From NCBI GenBank assembly GCA_035041965.1, contig JAPYMA010000176.1, positions 33,464 through 97,463 of the forward strand: 64,000 bases of DNA, written 5' to 3'. A program made the translations under genes and the position numbers. This document shows positions 1-14,236 of this stretch, piece by piece (the first letter of the stretch is position 1; every line of letters starts with the position of its first letter). The notes beneath the pieces are model-generated. The model did not search any database. It saw nothing but the letters and a program-made list of their open reading frames with translations, and was not told the DNA's origin. This DNA comes from Anisakis pegreffii. Lineage: Eukaryota > Nematoda > Chromadorea > Rhabditida > Anisakidae.

Positions 1-3000
1 ATTCATCCACTTAGTGGTGTTTCTGAGGATAAATACGATATTGTTGCAGTTGTCTGATATTTCCCTGCTGAAATCACTATCACTAAGAATATTTTTACTT
101 CTCCTTTCGAGTTTTCATGTTGTCCAAGCGTGAGAGCACCAGCACATTCAATAATTCATAATGCCTATCTTAGTCGAAAAATTTTCAGAGCTTTTTTCAT
201 ATTGCATTGTCATGCGGCTGAATTGAGAGGAGCAGTTGAGCAGCGAAAGCGAAATGATTTCTTAAACGAATACAACATCAAAAAACATCATCAACGTTTG
301 ATATGCTATTATTACTGCTGAGTAAAATTATTTCGGCGAAAGATTTTTTGATTCGTTTGTTTGCAAGAGAAATGTGGTTGGAGTTCATAGGATCATTTCG
401 GAGCATATCATTGGAGCGCTCATTCATCAACTGAACTTTTTGAACAAGCCAACGGTACCATCAACGGGATGGAAAGTTTTCAGATCTGGAATGTTTTCAC
501 TGATTGATATTCTTTCTCGTCAATGACGCAGTCAGCAGCATTTCACCGGCAGTAATATCAACCAATTTAAACAGCAATAATAATAATAATAATAATGGAG
601 TGAAAAACTCGATTTTTATAGCAGCATATTCACAGAAATAAAATAAACTACTTGAATGATTGCGGCATTATCAAATAAGAAGAAAGAAAACAAAACTTGA
701 AAAGTGCCGAAACGATGCCGCAATAAATTGCGGTATTTTGAATGTTACCAAGAATGTTGATAGCCACCATAGCATAACTTCAGTTGACGATATGGGATTT
801 CACGTTTTAATGTTGTTGACTTAATATGGCTCAAACAATTTATTGCCCTCTGACGTCAAATCTCATGACAGCGGCGTAATCCTCTAAATTTCGATCGTTT
901 TAATCGGCAAACTGATAATTGATGTGTTTGTCGGTCGTCGGTGTTTTTGAACATCGAAAATCGCTGCATTTCAGAAATTTTTTAAAACAACTTTCCTTCT
1001 TACAAAACTTGCATCACCTATCATTTGTCACATTCGAGCATCCAACCGTTAAATGAAATTCTTCACAAAATAATCCCATGAGATGCGTAGATGCTGAAAA
1101 CACCGCAAAAATTCGCAAACTCTAGCGATTTATGCTTGCTGCTTGTTCACTCACCAAAAAACTCGTTGCTCCCTCCCGAAATGGATTGTGAAATGAAGTG
1201 AAGTGAAGTGAAAGTCTCTACTATGAATCAAATGCGTAATGAAAGGCGGAGCAGGAACTAAATGAACAAACCAAGAATGTGAATGAATGGTGCTACGACC
1301 GATGAGTCTTCTTATTGATAGCAGCAGCAGCTCATTTTCACGAAAATAGGTGCGAACATGCTCTTGAAGAGGATCGTTTCAGCCGTTTTAGCCAGCAACA
1401 GCAGCCTAAGCCTTTTGTGTGTTATGCATTTCTCTCTGTATCCATGTGTGTATCAGTTTGTGATTGAATGAATGAATAGCATTGTTTTAGAATATTACAT
1501 TATCGAGAACAGAATATCACATTGTGCACTTATCATCATATTCAGCTTAAAACCACCAATCTGATGCCCAAACCATCTCATTCGCTCACTAACTTATCTC
1601 AGTTTCATGCATTTTTGTTCCACTGCATCGATGTTATGCCATTTCAAAATACAGAAGAAGGCGATCATTCTATTATGTGATTGCGTGCGAATGTGAAGTT
1701 TGCAAAAGTAGGAATCAACTACGCAGTTTTCGCGCTGTTGATAATGGAAACAAATCTCAAGGAATCATTTGACAGATGGATTGATGAGATCGATTCATGA
1801 GACTGAAATTAGGAATATGCCCACTGAACTAATTTACACCCAATTGTGCTTGTAATATTCAGATGTGAAGTCAAGCGAATTTATTTCCAGGCTTTTCCGT
1901 GCTCAGGTATGCGCAATGTTTTCCATCCAGATATCATTTTCTCCTATCGCCTAATGCTATCCACCTAACGATCTGGAGTTTCCTCACGTAGATGGTCCTA
2001 TGTGACAGACCGCTATCCTCTCCCCGCTTTCCAACCAATCTACTTTTAGGCAATCTATTACAAGGAATGATCTGTCGACCAAGATTTTCCAGCAATATCA
2101 AAATAAATTTTCATTCCTTGATGAAATATGCACTTCGAGAACAGCATCAAATAGCTGTGAATAAATTTGACAACTCGAGCGAATCACTTTCATTGTGTGA
2201 ATTAAATTTTCAGAAATAAATCATTCTGAATCAATTCTAAAACCGACTCTCTTCGTACCGCATCCAATGCGCTCGAATTTTTATCCACTAGACATTTCGA
2301 CTTTATGAGAGCCATTAATATGATATATGTTAGATTCTCCGCAAAACAATCTTTCTACCACCATTGTGTCGTCGGTTGTTTGCTCATGTTGATGCTTCTG
2401 AACAAAATAATAGACACTCAAAATAATCGAAAACCAAACTTCGAAAAATTTTTTCCGTTTCAATTTTTAAAGTTTTCCATTTAAATTCTCGGAAGAAATC
2501 GAGTCAGCACTTGTTTATATACTTGTTTATATCCACCCATTTCAATTTTTACATTTTTAATTTGATTTTTTTAAATTTCTAAATGAATTAAATCAATTAA
2601 GCGCCAGCTTTCGTGTAGCTGTGTCGATATCTGTGGAGATAAAAATTTGATAAGATACGATCGTTTAGACACATACAAACACCCAAACACACACACACGC
2701 ATTTGTTGAAAGCATCGAGCGCCTCATCATCATATATATCCTCATCATTATTCCAGCTAATGCTGTTCAGTTCAGTGTTTCGTCTAACAGCTATTTTCCT
2801 TCTCGGCTAAATGATAGTAATTTAATTGAAAATATCTATTGGAAATTTGATTGCGCTCTTGGAAAGTACTCTTGCCGAGATGATTCGTTCCTCTCATCCA
2901 TCACACGCCTGGCACTACTCAATTGAACTCACTTTTCTATCTCCTCATTGTTACCACTCGCCCGGTTGGCCTGATTTTAATTTCCCATTTGAACAACAAA

Positions 3001-3468
3001 GTTAATTTTGCTGATTCGATGACATCACTAATAACGAAGGCAATTCGTCGCATCAATAATCATGGAAACGTTCTGCTATTAACATATGATTTCAATAAAC
3101 AATCACTCCAACTTAATCATGCATAAATATGAGCGCTCATCGATTCGGGATAATTTTTCGAATGAATTCACCGTCAAATCATCCTCAAAATAGAAGGCGA
3201 TCCAGAAGGGAATTGCCTTTGAATGTTCTCCAGCAGTGATACTTGATCTGTAGCAATCTTACATTATGATCGAGAGTGATCGGTTTACGTGATCGTTTTG
3301 TATTTCTTACGCTCTACGAACACCTTTATGTTTATCGCATTTGTCATTTGTTTGTTATCGTTCGAATCGCGATCTATCGAATCACCTCATCGCATATGTC
3401 AATTATTATGAATATCGCTATCAAACAGTAAACTAATAACAGTAATTTTTGATGCGTTCAAGGACGTG
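1..3468. other. Upstream intergenic region, no gene recognised
   Basis: AT-rich DNA upstream of the first calmodulin-like gene. I see only short chance reading frames, a short AAT-type run near 580-595 and a small GAAGT-type run near 1194-1211. No exon with family resemblance or a convincing splice frame was found. The promoter of CAL-A presumably lies here, but no specific site can be defended. Confidence 0.5.
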
Positions 3469-3469
3469 A
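3452..3469 (+). promoter_or_regulatory. Possible 5-codon upstream ORF overlapping the CAL-A start
   Basis: An ATG at 3452 opens a five-codon frame whose TGA at 3467-3469 shares its last base with the CAL-A start codon (TGATG arrangement). If the transcript begins upstream this could modulate initiation. Copies B and C lack an equivalent frame. It is only meaningful if the 5' UTR includes this stretch. Confidence 0.25.
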
Positions 3470-6400
3470 TGTCAACCAACAGAAAGGTGTCTTTGTTCAA
3501 CAGGTGGAAACAACAGAATACACATGAGAATCTGGAAGGTGTCAGTGAAGAGGAAGCGATTGAATATCGAGAAGCATTCAGGTTATTCGATAAGGTTAGT
3601 TATAAATTCATTCACTCACATTCACATCCAACAACATCATAATTATTTCACAATTATGAAACGGAAAATGCTTCATTCATCTCATCTAAACTGTGAAATA
3701 CTGCTGCTGTTGCTGCTACTGCCTGATCAAAGTGCTGGAATTGCATTACTAAAAGTTTCATTTCTTAGTCGCATGTGGTTGATTTATTAAACGATATTGA
3801 CTAAAGAATTTATTAGTGGTTGATTTTTTGCCTATGTGAAGTTTTGAAAATGATGTGAGAACTGATGAGTGATAGCTGCTTTTCAGCCGTCACCAAAACT
3901 TTTCTGTTAGTTCTTGTGGCTTCAATCATTTTCGTCAAAACTCGTCTGAATGCTAAACGTTCATCATTGACAGCCAATAATCTCGAATGGATCTATTTGT
4001 TTGTTTGTTTTTTTTTGCGGTTTTGCGGAAAATATCTCAACTTCTAAACTGTCGTCATGGTGAGTGAACGAATGTTGCATTTGGGATGTTGTTGATTGAA
4101 TTGTTTCATGCTCGTTGATGAGTTAGTTGTGCGCATACGAGGAGGGAGGGTGTTTGCATTGGAAAACTGACGTGAACCAGAAAACATTCTCAAATTGTAA
4201 AATAATTTAGCAAAGTTCTTGAGAACTCCTCAAATTGAACTAGAACGTTCTCGTGAACTAGCACGTCGAAATTATGCAGCTGACTGATATGCTTGCGATG
4301 GAATCCGCCTCAGTCCTATGACGTCTCAGGACAAAAGTGCATTATCCAGCGAACTCATGAATGAGAATGATCACGAGGCAAGAAAGCACATGTTTCCTTT
4401 AGCAAGCAATCGAATCGCTTGTGATTTAGTGCCGAATACGATGAAATCAGTTGACTGCTTTCTATTCATTGTCGAATTGGAGTTGTTTATGTGAGATTCG
4501 TTCATTTAATGATGTACATCAACTTCTTCACTAATTGACTGACATCGCCACTAACATTTTTATGTTAAAAAAGTTGAATTGAATGGATGAAATGCTATCA
4601 TTTTGCTCCGCCACATTTGATTCAATTAGTATTAGCAACAAACAAATTTGGTTAGGGGCATAATTGACCAGAATGTTTCTCATTTTAAGTTCTCCGCCTT
4701 CGCGTATCATCAATCATAAGTGGTGAAAATGTTATTAGGTGACATAAATAAGTTGTTTCGTCCATTTTCTTTTTTTTGTTCGATATTTTCCGGCTGTTTC
4801 ATAGCTGGATAGAGTCATAAATAATGCGAACTTAGGGAAATAAGCAAACTAAACGCAATAATAAACGAAGAGAAAACAACTTTTGAACATGGAACACAGT
4901 GTTATCGATGTTGCTGTAATCGATCTTCGTGAACGATACGATTTGAAAAAGTCGAATTTCTTGTTGTCATGTTCTATGCAGAGCAAATCGGAGCCTGGTT
5001 GTGATAAGCTGATTACGAAACGTGGCTGGCCTATCACTGCCAGTAGTGATAACATTGAAAATCTATAGATCGAATAAACAAGCATTCAATTGATTGCCTA
5101 CGTTCTCTTAGAATATTCTGCGATTTTCTTTATCCTCCTCTTTTTCACACCAAAGAACGAGTTCAGAACCACAAATCAGTTCGTTCCGATCTGAGCGATT
5201 GTTCAGCGTGGAGCCAGCAGTCACAAAAACTTTGATAGAATATTGAAGGATGTTTCTTAAGAAGTAAGAATGATGTTTCCAAGAAGAAAGACTCAAGCCA
5301 ATTGGATAATTTATAGTTTTTGCTTGGATCTTGTTGTTTTTATAATTATATCCGCTATAGTCCTCAACGGTCTTTGTTTGTGTGAATCTTTCAAAATTGC
5401 CCACTTGAGATCGCATTAAATAAACGGATTCAGTCTCGAAAACTGGCATATCTCATTCGTAATGATCAATCAGATCAGTACTGATTGATGAAAGCTGATC
5501 AACTGATTGATTCATTAACATTTCAGCCGGCTAACATCAATTAAGATAATCACTTCGTTGTAATATTAATCGAGTTTATTTCACAGTAACGGTAATGAGC
5601 AGATGACGGTGAATTGCTGATTCAAAAAAAAGTTACACATCGAGAGTGGTCCCATAGATCTAATAGATCCTCCGGATTCTAATGCTTCATCGCATTGCCT
5701 ACATATATCTCTTATCAACATAACACGCGAACTTTCGCACGCTTCAGAAACGTGTTGAAGAGCAAGGTAGTAAAATGAACGCTTAATTGCATTTGTAATT
5801 AATATTATCTCACTCTCATCGAACCCCCGCAGTGCCTCTAGACATTATGAACATCAGTTGATATCAAGTAACGAGCACCATCTCTGTGACCAGCTGAGGC
5901 TATCCAATTACCTACCTACCTCACAATTGACCGAGTTAAACAATTATCTGAAGTGATACTAACACAGCAATGAGCCTGAGTTGCTTGACAAGCCTGGAAG
6001 CTATCTAGAAGTCTCAAATGAACTCCGCGAACGCAGTTAACGGATTCAGTTTCAAGTTTATTGGTTGAATGAATCAGAGGCCTTTCATCCTCTCTTGTTC
6101 ATGTGTTGGTTGCTTGTCGGATTGTTTGTTGATATGTGCTGTCTTAATTGATGAACAAATGAGAAGTGAAACTCAATACTTGCGGCGTTCTGCTGTGTGA
6201 AATTTATAGCTTGTATTGGAAGAGTGGCTGATCGCTTCAACTTTAGCAAAAATAATCACTGAGTATATCCGGAGAAAAACTGAACAGGGGCGATAGCACG
6301 CGAACTGAGCTGAGACAATAAATTTCGTCTTTTCTTCCAGCAGCAATTGGGAAGTTCCGGTGATAGCACAGTGAAATACATTAAAAACGATAGTTGCGGT

Positions 6401-9400
6401 TACAGTTGAACATAAGCAGCTCATAACGACCATGAGCTACCCAATAAACAACTGAATGACTCTATCATACTCGGATAAACTATCTGGATCAACAAATCGG
6501 TGGTGATTTCCCAGTATGCATTCCATCCTAAGCCTATGTCCAAATGTAATTCATCGCTATATTCCACTTCGGCCATCCCACATTCAACTGCGAGATTTTG
6601 TTTTTGAGTTTTTACAGTTCATCGTGCAGTTTGTATGATCGTCTTAAATGATAGTAAACTCACTTAATTTGCCAGAGATCAGGAATTTGTACTTGAAAAC
6701 AATTCAGTGACTGCATAGATTCAAGTGTTATCTCTGGAGTTGCGTAATGAATAAATTATAATCGCATGCGGATAATCAGCGGTGAATAAAATTGTTTTCC
6801 AGTCGTCCTCTTTCCAGTGCTTGTGCTAAACAAGCATTCAAGTATGCAAGTAATTGAATGCGTGAATATAATATTTTTATGGGTGTGAATAGTGAATATT
6901 ATGCTCTAGTCAATAATACCACTGGCTATTGCTACATGCCTAGAAGTGTTTTTCGGCTCTGAAATCATTCCTGCTATGATGGGTTACTCTTGAATTTATG
7001 CACTCTACTGGATCAGTTTTCTTTCCTGTTCGTTGTTTACTGTCAAAAATATGACTAAATGAATGAACACGAATGAGTAAATGAAGTTTTGGAATATACG
7101 AAAGCAGGCAGGTATCGATTAAGGCCCAAAATAACACTGTTGATTACGAAATGAACGTGTTGAAAACAATTTCTTACGATCAACTTCATGTGCGAACAAT
7201 AAATGTTCAAAAGTACAAATAAATAATTCATCGAGACTAAAAGCGTAAGCTAATTCTTTGAAAACATTTTGCAAAAGTAGGGATATCTTTAAGGCACATC
7301 ATCACACTTCATCGATCCTCTAAAAACTACGATGAGAAGTTAGCTGAATGATAAGAACGTGATGAACCAAAAGATCAAATTGTTCGGTGCTCTAATTACT
7401 GTTGACTTTTCATCTTTTTTTTAAAATGTATTACCTGAAAATTGATGCAAACAAATCCATTAATTGATGCGTTTTGAGTGTTAAAAGCTGAATTTTGATT
7501 CCTCCAAGTGCTTTTACGTGTTTGATCTTCTCGGTTATGAACTCCCATTTGTTACCTTTCGATTACCTCATACCTGTTGAGTTGGATTGATTAGCAGATA
7601 GTTTCCTTTGATCTCACCCATTTGTTATTCCATAATCTTAGTGTTAGTTCAGACAACTGTTATTGCTTTCTCCTAGGTGATAAACATTAGAGAGAAGTAA
7701 TATTTAGAATCCAATACCGGAGTTGAATCGACCCTAAACTTTTGGATGAATTAAAGTTCTGAGTTTTGTCATTCCAAATGAATCTGCGAAAAAAAGCAAA
7801 TTAAAAATAGTAACGAATACGATTCAACTCAAAATCAGCAATGATGAAAGCAGAAAAAAAAGTGATTTGATGAAGGTGGAAAAAAGTGAATTCGGAGAAC
7901 GTGAAAAATCATAACGATGGTCGAAACTGAAACAATAATCATAAATTTGCCACGGAAAATTTCGTCTGTAACGATCACATCATTCTTCTTCATTTCAAGA
8001 GGAAAATTTATTATCAGCTAAAATTTGTCTGCGAAGGTCGGCGAAGATCATCACTTCGAATTGATCAAAACCTCCTGCATCCTCCCACAATTCGTACTAT
8101 ACTGACGTAAATAGACAATCCTTAATGCCGATTCAAGTGACATTCAAATAACAACAATATTTCGGCTTTCAGTCGATAATAAATGAAGGCTAATTAACAA
8201 TCATAACGATATTGTGGGAGGATGCAGGTCACACTAATGCAGCTCATAAAAGTCGCACTAATTTTGGTCATATTTTTAGTCATGATCATCCAGATATGAC
8301 TGAAAAGATAGTCTGCATCCAATATTGTACTGGAATTGAGCATCCCACTCATGAATCGTTTAAAAATCTCATTGGAAATCGAAAATTTTTATCTGGCTCA
8401 ATGCTTTTTCATCGGTGAGATAGCAACCACTGGACCATACAAGTAATTTGGTGACTGCATAAGCTTTGACTACAACGGAATTTTGCTAAATACTCCATGA
8501 TAACTGTAACTGTAACATAAGGGAACACCATGAAAATGAGGTTGTATGAATTGAGTTGGGTCATTTGCTCTATAGCTTGAAATGTGAGGCTACCAAATTT
8601 CAACTTTCAGCGAAAAGTTCAATCTCAAGAATTCAGCATCCCAACGGAAATTCAAAAAAAAAACTGGAAAAAATTCCTCTGCAACCTCATGCCCACCTCA
8701 ATTTGCGATATTTTTAAGCCTTGATGCCGACGCATCTCGGAATATTGACAAGTATATTGTTGATTGAATGCCTTTGAGTCAGCCGCGTGTTTTCGTTCAC
8801 CTACGCGGACAAAAAAAGAATCCTTTGTATAATTTTTTTCAATCGGACACGAATCACAACGACAACAATTGTTCCCATGCAAATGATGTTGATTTATGTT
8901 TCCGCAAAAAAATCTCTGGTGAAAATTGCAGAGTGATGCTTGATCTGAAGGACATTAAGAAACCTGAAGGGTCATCGGTTGAGTCACCACAGATTCTCCT
9001 ATTTTTTTATGTGATGAACGTAAAGTTTTATCAGCTTCATTCGTTTTGTTTTTAAGGACGGTAATGGTTCAATCTCATCCAAAGAATTGGGTGTTGCCAT
9101 GAGGACATTAGGCCAGAATCCAACCGAACAAGAACTGTTGGATATGATCAACGAGGTGGATTTCGATGGCAGTGGAAGCATTGAATTTCCTGAATTTTGT
9201 CAAATGATGAAACGAATGAATAAGGTGAGCGCTCCTTCAGTGCATTTGTTCTTGCTTCGAAAGCACACGAATTCTGTTGCTGTATTACGGAATGTGCAAA
9301 ATCCAGTGCTAAACCTTCGCATAATTGATGATTTGCATGAGTTGTACAGATTGTCGCATGACTTATCTGATGGATTTGACACAGGCTTGTAACATCTCCT

Positions 9401-12400
9401 CATAAAGCAATAGCTCATCACCTATCTCGTTCAACTATCTGTTCATCGCGTTGATCGCTATTTTCTCAATATATTCTGGGAACTGTTTCACTCGATGGGA
9501 CTGAAACAGTTTTCGTAGAAAGAAATGTTTAAATATGGAGGCAATGAACCAATGAAGGCAAGGCACCTTCATGCCTCTCATCTCATGCTGTCTAAAATAG
9601 GGTCATTTGATATTCTGATTGCGCCGATGTCTTCAGCGTTCTAGTGTCCACAAACAGTGTGCAATTGAAACTTGTGGCAACTGAATGAAACAATTCAATG
9701 GCAGCTTCGATTAGGTCTTCACTGAACTTGTTTATCAGTTACTTTCTTGTTTATCACTGCTGCTTAAAATAATCACTACATTATTTGTCGCATTCCATAA
9801 CTTAACCAACAAGAACAATCAACACCAATCAAAAGATGTACCAGCTGTTCGAGCTTGATTCTCAGTGTTTAGATTATTCTCACAAACTCATCAGCTTGTT
9901 AGATTGCTTTATCATTTCCCGTAAATTGATTATTCACAGTTCAAAAAACGATCGAAATCGCGTGACTTAAAAATTGCTCTTAAAGTTCAATATGAGCAAT
10001 AGAAATGCTTCAGCGAAGATTTATGATGACAATTTCAGAGAAGAGTTATCTCTAAACAAGACTTAATTGAAACCAATTAATCATTGTGTTGTGTCAAAAT
10101 TTTAGTAGTGTCTAGTAGCTTTGCTCATTCGGATAAAGAGGGCAATGAGGGCGATCTTACTGGTCGACGAGATCGTCGCTGAGGAATATTTCCGACAATC
10201 GAAAAGCATTTTTTTGTGGGTGGGGGAGGATTAAGATTAAGAGTATTACTATTAATAACTGTACCTGTCGGTCATCTTCATTGTACTGAGTTTTTTCTCA
10301 TCTCTTTCATTGTTTTTGCTTTTGAGCTATTTAGACTTCAACTGAATATGTATACATGATGAAAAATGGATGAAATTCATCGAAAAGCAGTACGATAAAG
10401 CAATGATAGCGTTAATGAGTTGATAATAAACACTTTGGAAATCCACTCATCGTCAGTAGAAACTTTAAAAAAAAGTCGAATAAATTTTAATGAACACACA
10501 CTCACTTAATTGAACAGATGACAAAAAGAGTAGATCGTTGAGCAGTTTGGTCGAATTCTCACGAAGTTTATCAATCACCTGTTATTTTCCATTAAAAAAG
10601 ATGTTTATTAGGCTCAAAAATGCGCATCGACAGCTCCAGATTAATGTTTAAAGACGAGAGCTTGTCAGGGATAAGAAAAGAGGATTATCTTCGTTCTGCA
10701 AAGCACTTCAAACCGACATTATTCTTTGCTCTCCTCAGTTTCCGAACTCACTATCAATTCTTGTTTGAATGCATCCATCCATTCGCCATTCGATTATCTC
10801 AGTCTTAGACAATTTGTCACCAATGCTGGAAGGATTTAATGCTTGTATAGAAGCCTATTCGTGCCTGTCGGCATCCGGAATGTGGAGGTTCAATGAATGT
10901 AGAACATTATTTTGGAATGCATGATTGATATCGAAACAGCCAACACGAGGTGATAAATTGTATGCTGAAATTGAAAAAAAATCGCGAATCGTATGTGCGA
11001 CTGGAATTTGACGTCAGTTGTCTGATAAAACGATGCTGGTACAAGAAGGGCAATCGATTTGGATTTAGGCAAAATTGCTGAGCAAATGAGCAAATTCAAA
11101 ACCCCAGCAATTCATCAGCTGTATGTAGCAAGAGTTGATGAGCAGCAAAACCTGATGAAGTTTTCAAAACCTGAACTTGCACTATTGAAAGTTCATTCGC
11201 ACTCATCACTTTTTTTCGAGAACGTTTTTGAGTTGTCCAGCTCATCCAATGTACTCAACAGATGACTTGACAAAAAATTTGACAACGTTGTCAAAAGTAT
11301 TTTTGTCATGTCATTGTCAGTTTTGTCATGATATGTGGCAAAAAAGTATTTTGAGATCTAGGCACAATCGGAAACGAAGTTCGGATGTAAATTCAGCCAA
11401 AGAAAAGCCGAGAATAATGCAATGGAACTCTGAAATGCGCTCAGTTTGGCACAGATTCTAGGCGAATATCTGCTCGAATCAGTTGAAAAAACATCTGCTC
11501 AAGATGCGTGTTTTCAGGAAAACGATAGTGAAATGATCCGTGAAGCGTTCCGTGTGTTCGATCGAGACGGTAACGGTTTCATAACTGCCGAAGAGTTCAG
11601 ATACTTTATGACACATATGGGTGAGCAATTCAGCGATGAGGAAGTCGACGAAATGATCGCTGAGGTTGATATCGATGGTGACGGTCAGGTTCGTTGTGCT
11701 CTTTCATTCGCACCTCTACTGACTCGATTTTCAACGCATCATATTTCCAGTTCAGGAAGTGACTTAGTCAAATTATTCCTTTATAAACTGATAGGCCAGT
11801 GCAATTCGGTCATGGTTGAATCATGAAATTCCCTTACAGTTCAGCAACTCAAAGATTTAAATAGAAAAAGAGGCATCTGCTATGTATTTGACGTAGCAAC
11901 CATGGGACTGAACAGTAAAAATGATAAGGAAGGGGAAGAACGATAAGAAATGATAAAGAAGTGGTATAACAGTATGAAATAAATACGGGTAACAGTAACA
12001 ATTGCCTCATGCTAATGACGACAATTTCGATGGTACCAATAACAACATTCGCATCAACAGTCACGATATAATCCAGAAATATCAATCTCTATTCGCCTTA
12101 ATCCTGCTCAATAATCCAATCGTGTCATAACATCTCAAACGGTATAGAATTCAGCCTATAGGATTTGTTTGTGAATACGGCTGTCGACATTCAATATTTT
12201 TATTGGCCTCATTTAGATTAACGTTCCCCGGTTGAACATAGAAAACTATTTCGTTGAATGTAAGTAATGTGGTGGTGGATTTACTAAGCGTGTATTATAT
12301 TGAATATGAGCGATTCTGCTATTTATCACAAACAATTTTTCTCATATAAATAAAATATTTTTACATTTCTGAGATGTATTCTATGTGTGTGTGCTTGTCG

Positions 12401-13696
12401 TCTGTCTCATCCATCATAAGGCTTTCATGCTTTCCCAATTTGCTAACAATAAGCAAATCCAAATTTCTGCAATTCATTTTACGCTCAAAACCATGAAAAA
12501 TTCAAGCGAACAGCTACACACCTACACTCGGCTTCATTCAAAATATTCACTGATCGTGAGATTAATTCCCCTCCTCACTATTCAGTTAAGTGCTGCTTCG
12601 GTTACTGACTTCAGTTATTAACTTCAGATTCATCAGAGAAAATCTTAAATTTGATGTGACCTTCCTTATCTATCAATACCCTAATCCAACTCAACACTCT
12701 AAATGATCTGCCTTACCCTATCAAATCGTTCGCTAGAGACGTGTAGGTTCAATGTTTGCACTCTTCCAACGAACTTGAGATAGTGATTAAGTTTCTCAAC
12801 TCCGTTGTGTCAGCAGTGGTCAATGATTTCCTTGCTGAACAAGTCTTTAATGGCAATAAGCAACATTTTATGAATTGGGCACACATATGCGTATCAAACA
12901 AACCGCTTGAAGGAAGAGATAAATTGTAAATTCTATTCAAACGATTTGCGTATTCCATATTCTCATTTCATTAATGCATCAGTGATGATAGCAATAAGTG
13001 AACATGTTTCGCTACATAAGGGTATTTTGAAGACAATATAAAATGTGATGAAGATATTGATAATGAACAGTGTTAACATAATCCCTCAATTTTCCTGACG
13101 AATGTATAAGAAATTGTATGTTTCAAACAATTTGTGACAATTTAACTGATCTCACAAGGGAGTCACCGTAAAATTTGGAGCTTCGAGAACCTATCAGCAA
13201 TATCGTATTTCTGGATCGTGACATATAAATGAGAATCTGGCATCCAAGAATCGCTTCCACGCTCCTAGTGGGTAATCCATAGTGGCAGATATGATAACTT
13301 TTAGGAAAACACTAACAGACGTACGCTGTCGTAAATGAGTTTCATTATGCCAGGACTTGATCTACTACAGATACATAGTAACTGATAAGAGAAGTCTGCG
13401 ATTTTTAGGCCTTGTTTCAGCCACAAATGTGTTCAGATTTTGTTAAGAGCTCCTGAGTCACATTGCTTCACAAACATTTTACCGTATTGTGAATTTACAT
13501 CAGTCACATAACTAGATTACAATAACACCTTAATATTGTAACGATTCACGATAAGATGCAGCAAATCAGTTGGTTTAACCTAATACAGGCGCCATATTGA
13601 AAGCTTCTTAAAGTGCTCTCAACAAATCGTTCATGATTACTAAACTTTCAGATAAATTATGAAGAATTCGTTCAGATGATGACAACATCATCATGA
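3469..13696 (+). CDS. Calmodulin-like protein, tandem copy A (nematode CAL family), 4 exons, 169 aa
   Basis: Four exons: 3469-3594, 9057-9224, 11518-11688 and 13652-13696, all joined in phase 0 with GT/AG junctions. The predicted 169-aa protein is a calcium sensor with four canonical EF-hand loops: [12 protein letters not shown] (41-52), [12 protein letters not shown] (77-88), [12 protein letters not shown] (113-124) and DIDGDGQINYEE (149-160). Each has acidic position 1, glycine 6, isoleucine 8 and glutamate 12, so all four should bind calcium. Phrases such as [18 protein letters not shown] and [14 protein letters not shown] match the CAL-1/CAL-2 type more than strict calmodulin. About 21 extra N-terminal residues include a basic-aromatic SLFNRWK motif shared with the other copies. 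Introns interrupt loops I and IV. Intron 1 is about 5.5 kb. The C-terminus is MMTTSS. Targets are unknown; a cytosolic sensor is inferred. Confidence 0.88.
8074..8228. repeat. Perfect 18-bp inverted repeat, possible tiny foldback element
   Basis: CCTGCATCCTCCCACAAT at 8074-8091 is the exact reverse complement of 8211-8228. The arms are GC-rich compared with the surroundings and are separated by about 119 bp. It lies in intron 1 of CAL-A. It could be the termini of a short MITE or an RNA hairpin; no clear target-site duplication was seen. Confidence 0.55.
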
Positions 13697-14138
13697 CAGC
13701 ATGACAGCCCTTGACCATCCTATCCAAAACAACAGGTTCATTCCCTTACTCTTAATTAATTTCGTTACCTCTTCTGTTATTTCCAATCAACTAAGAGAGT
13801 TTGTTAAGAATCAAAAAATATCACTTCCATCCTAACAAACAAACAATAGATTATTTTTTGGTAACTTTCAAAGTTGAATCTGCAAAATGATTCAATTCCC
13901 TCAATTTCAGGCCTAAATCGTCGGGTCGTGCAGCTCGTTGTAATTCGATTCGCCGCATTCTTTTCAAACAACACAAAACATCTGCTGTCAGCTGCAGTTC
14001 CGTCCATGTTTTTTGCCTTTTCAAGCCTTCAAAAAAATTTTCGGTTTTTTGTTTTTTATTGAATGAATGTTTCAAGTCAATACTCTCTCTGTTGCATTTG
14101 TGATTCAAAACATCATATATCTCGGATTATATAATGTC

Positions 14139-14193
<55 letters not shown>

Positions 14194-14236
14194 TATTATT
14201 ATTGTTATTATTATTATTGTTATTATTTATTTTATT
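14139..14236. repeat. (TTA)n microsatellite
   Basis: Nearly uninterrupted TTA triplets run for roughly 90 bp with a few substitutions (TAC, TTG). Read in one frame they give a leucine-rich open frame that is not a gene. Confidence 0.95.

Noticed and set aside
5108..5449. 113-codon minus-strand open frame in CAL-A intron 1
   Set aside because: No recognisable family, no supporting splice partners, and within the length range chance frames can reach here.
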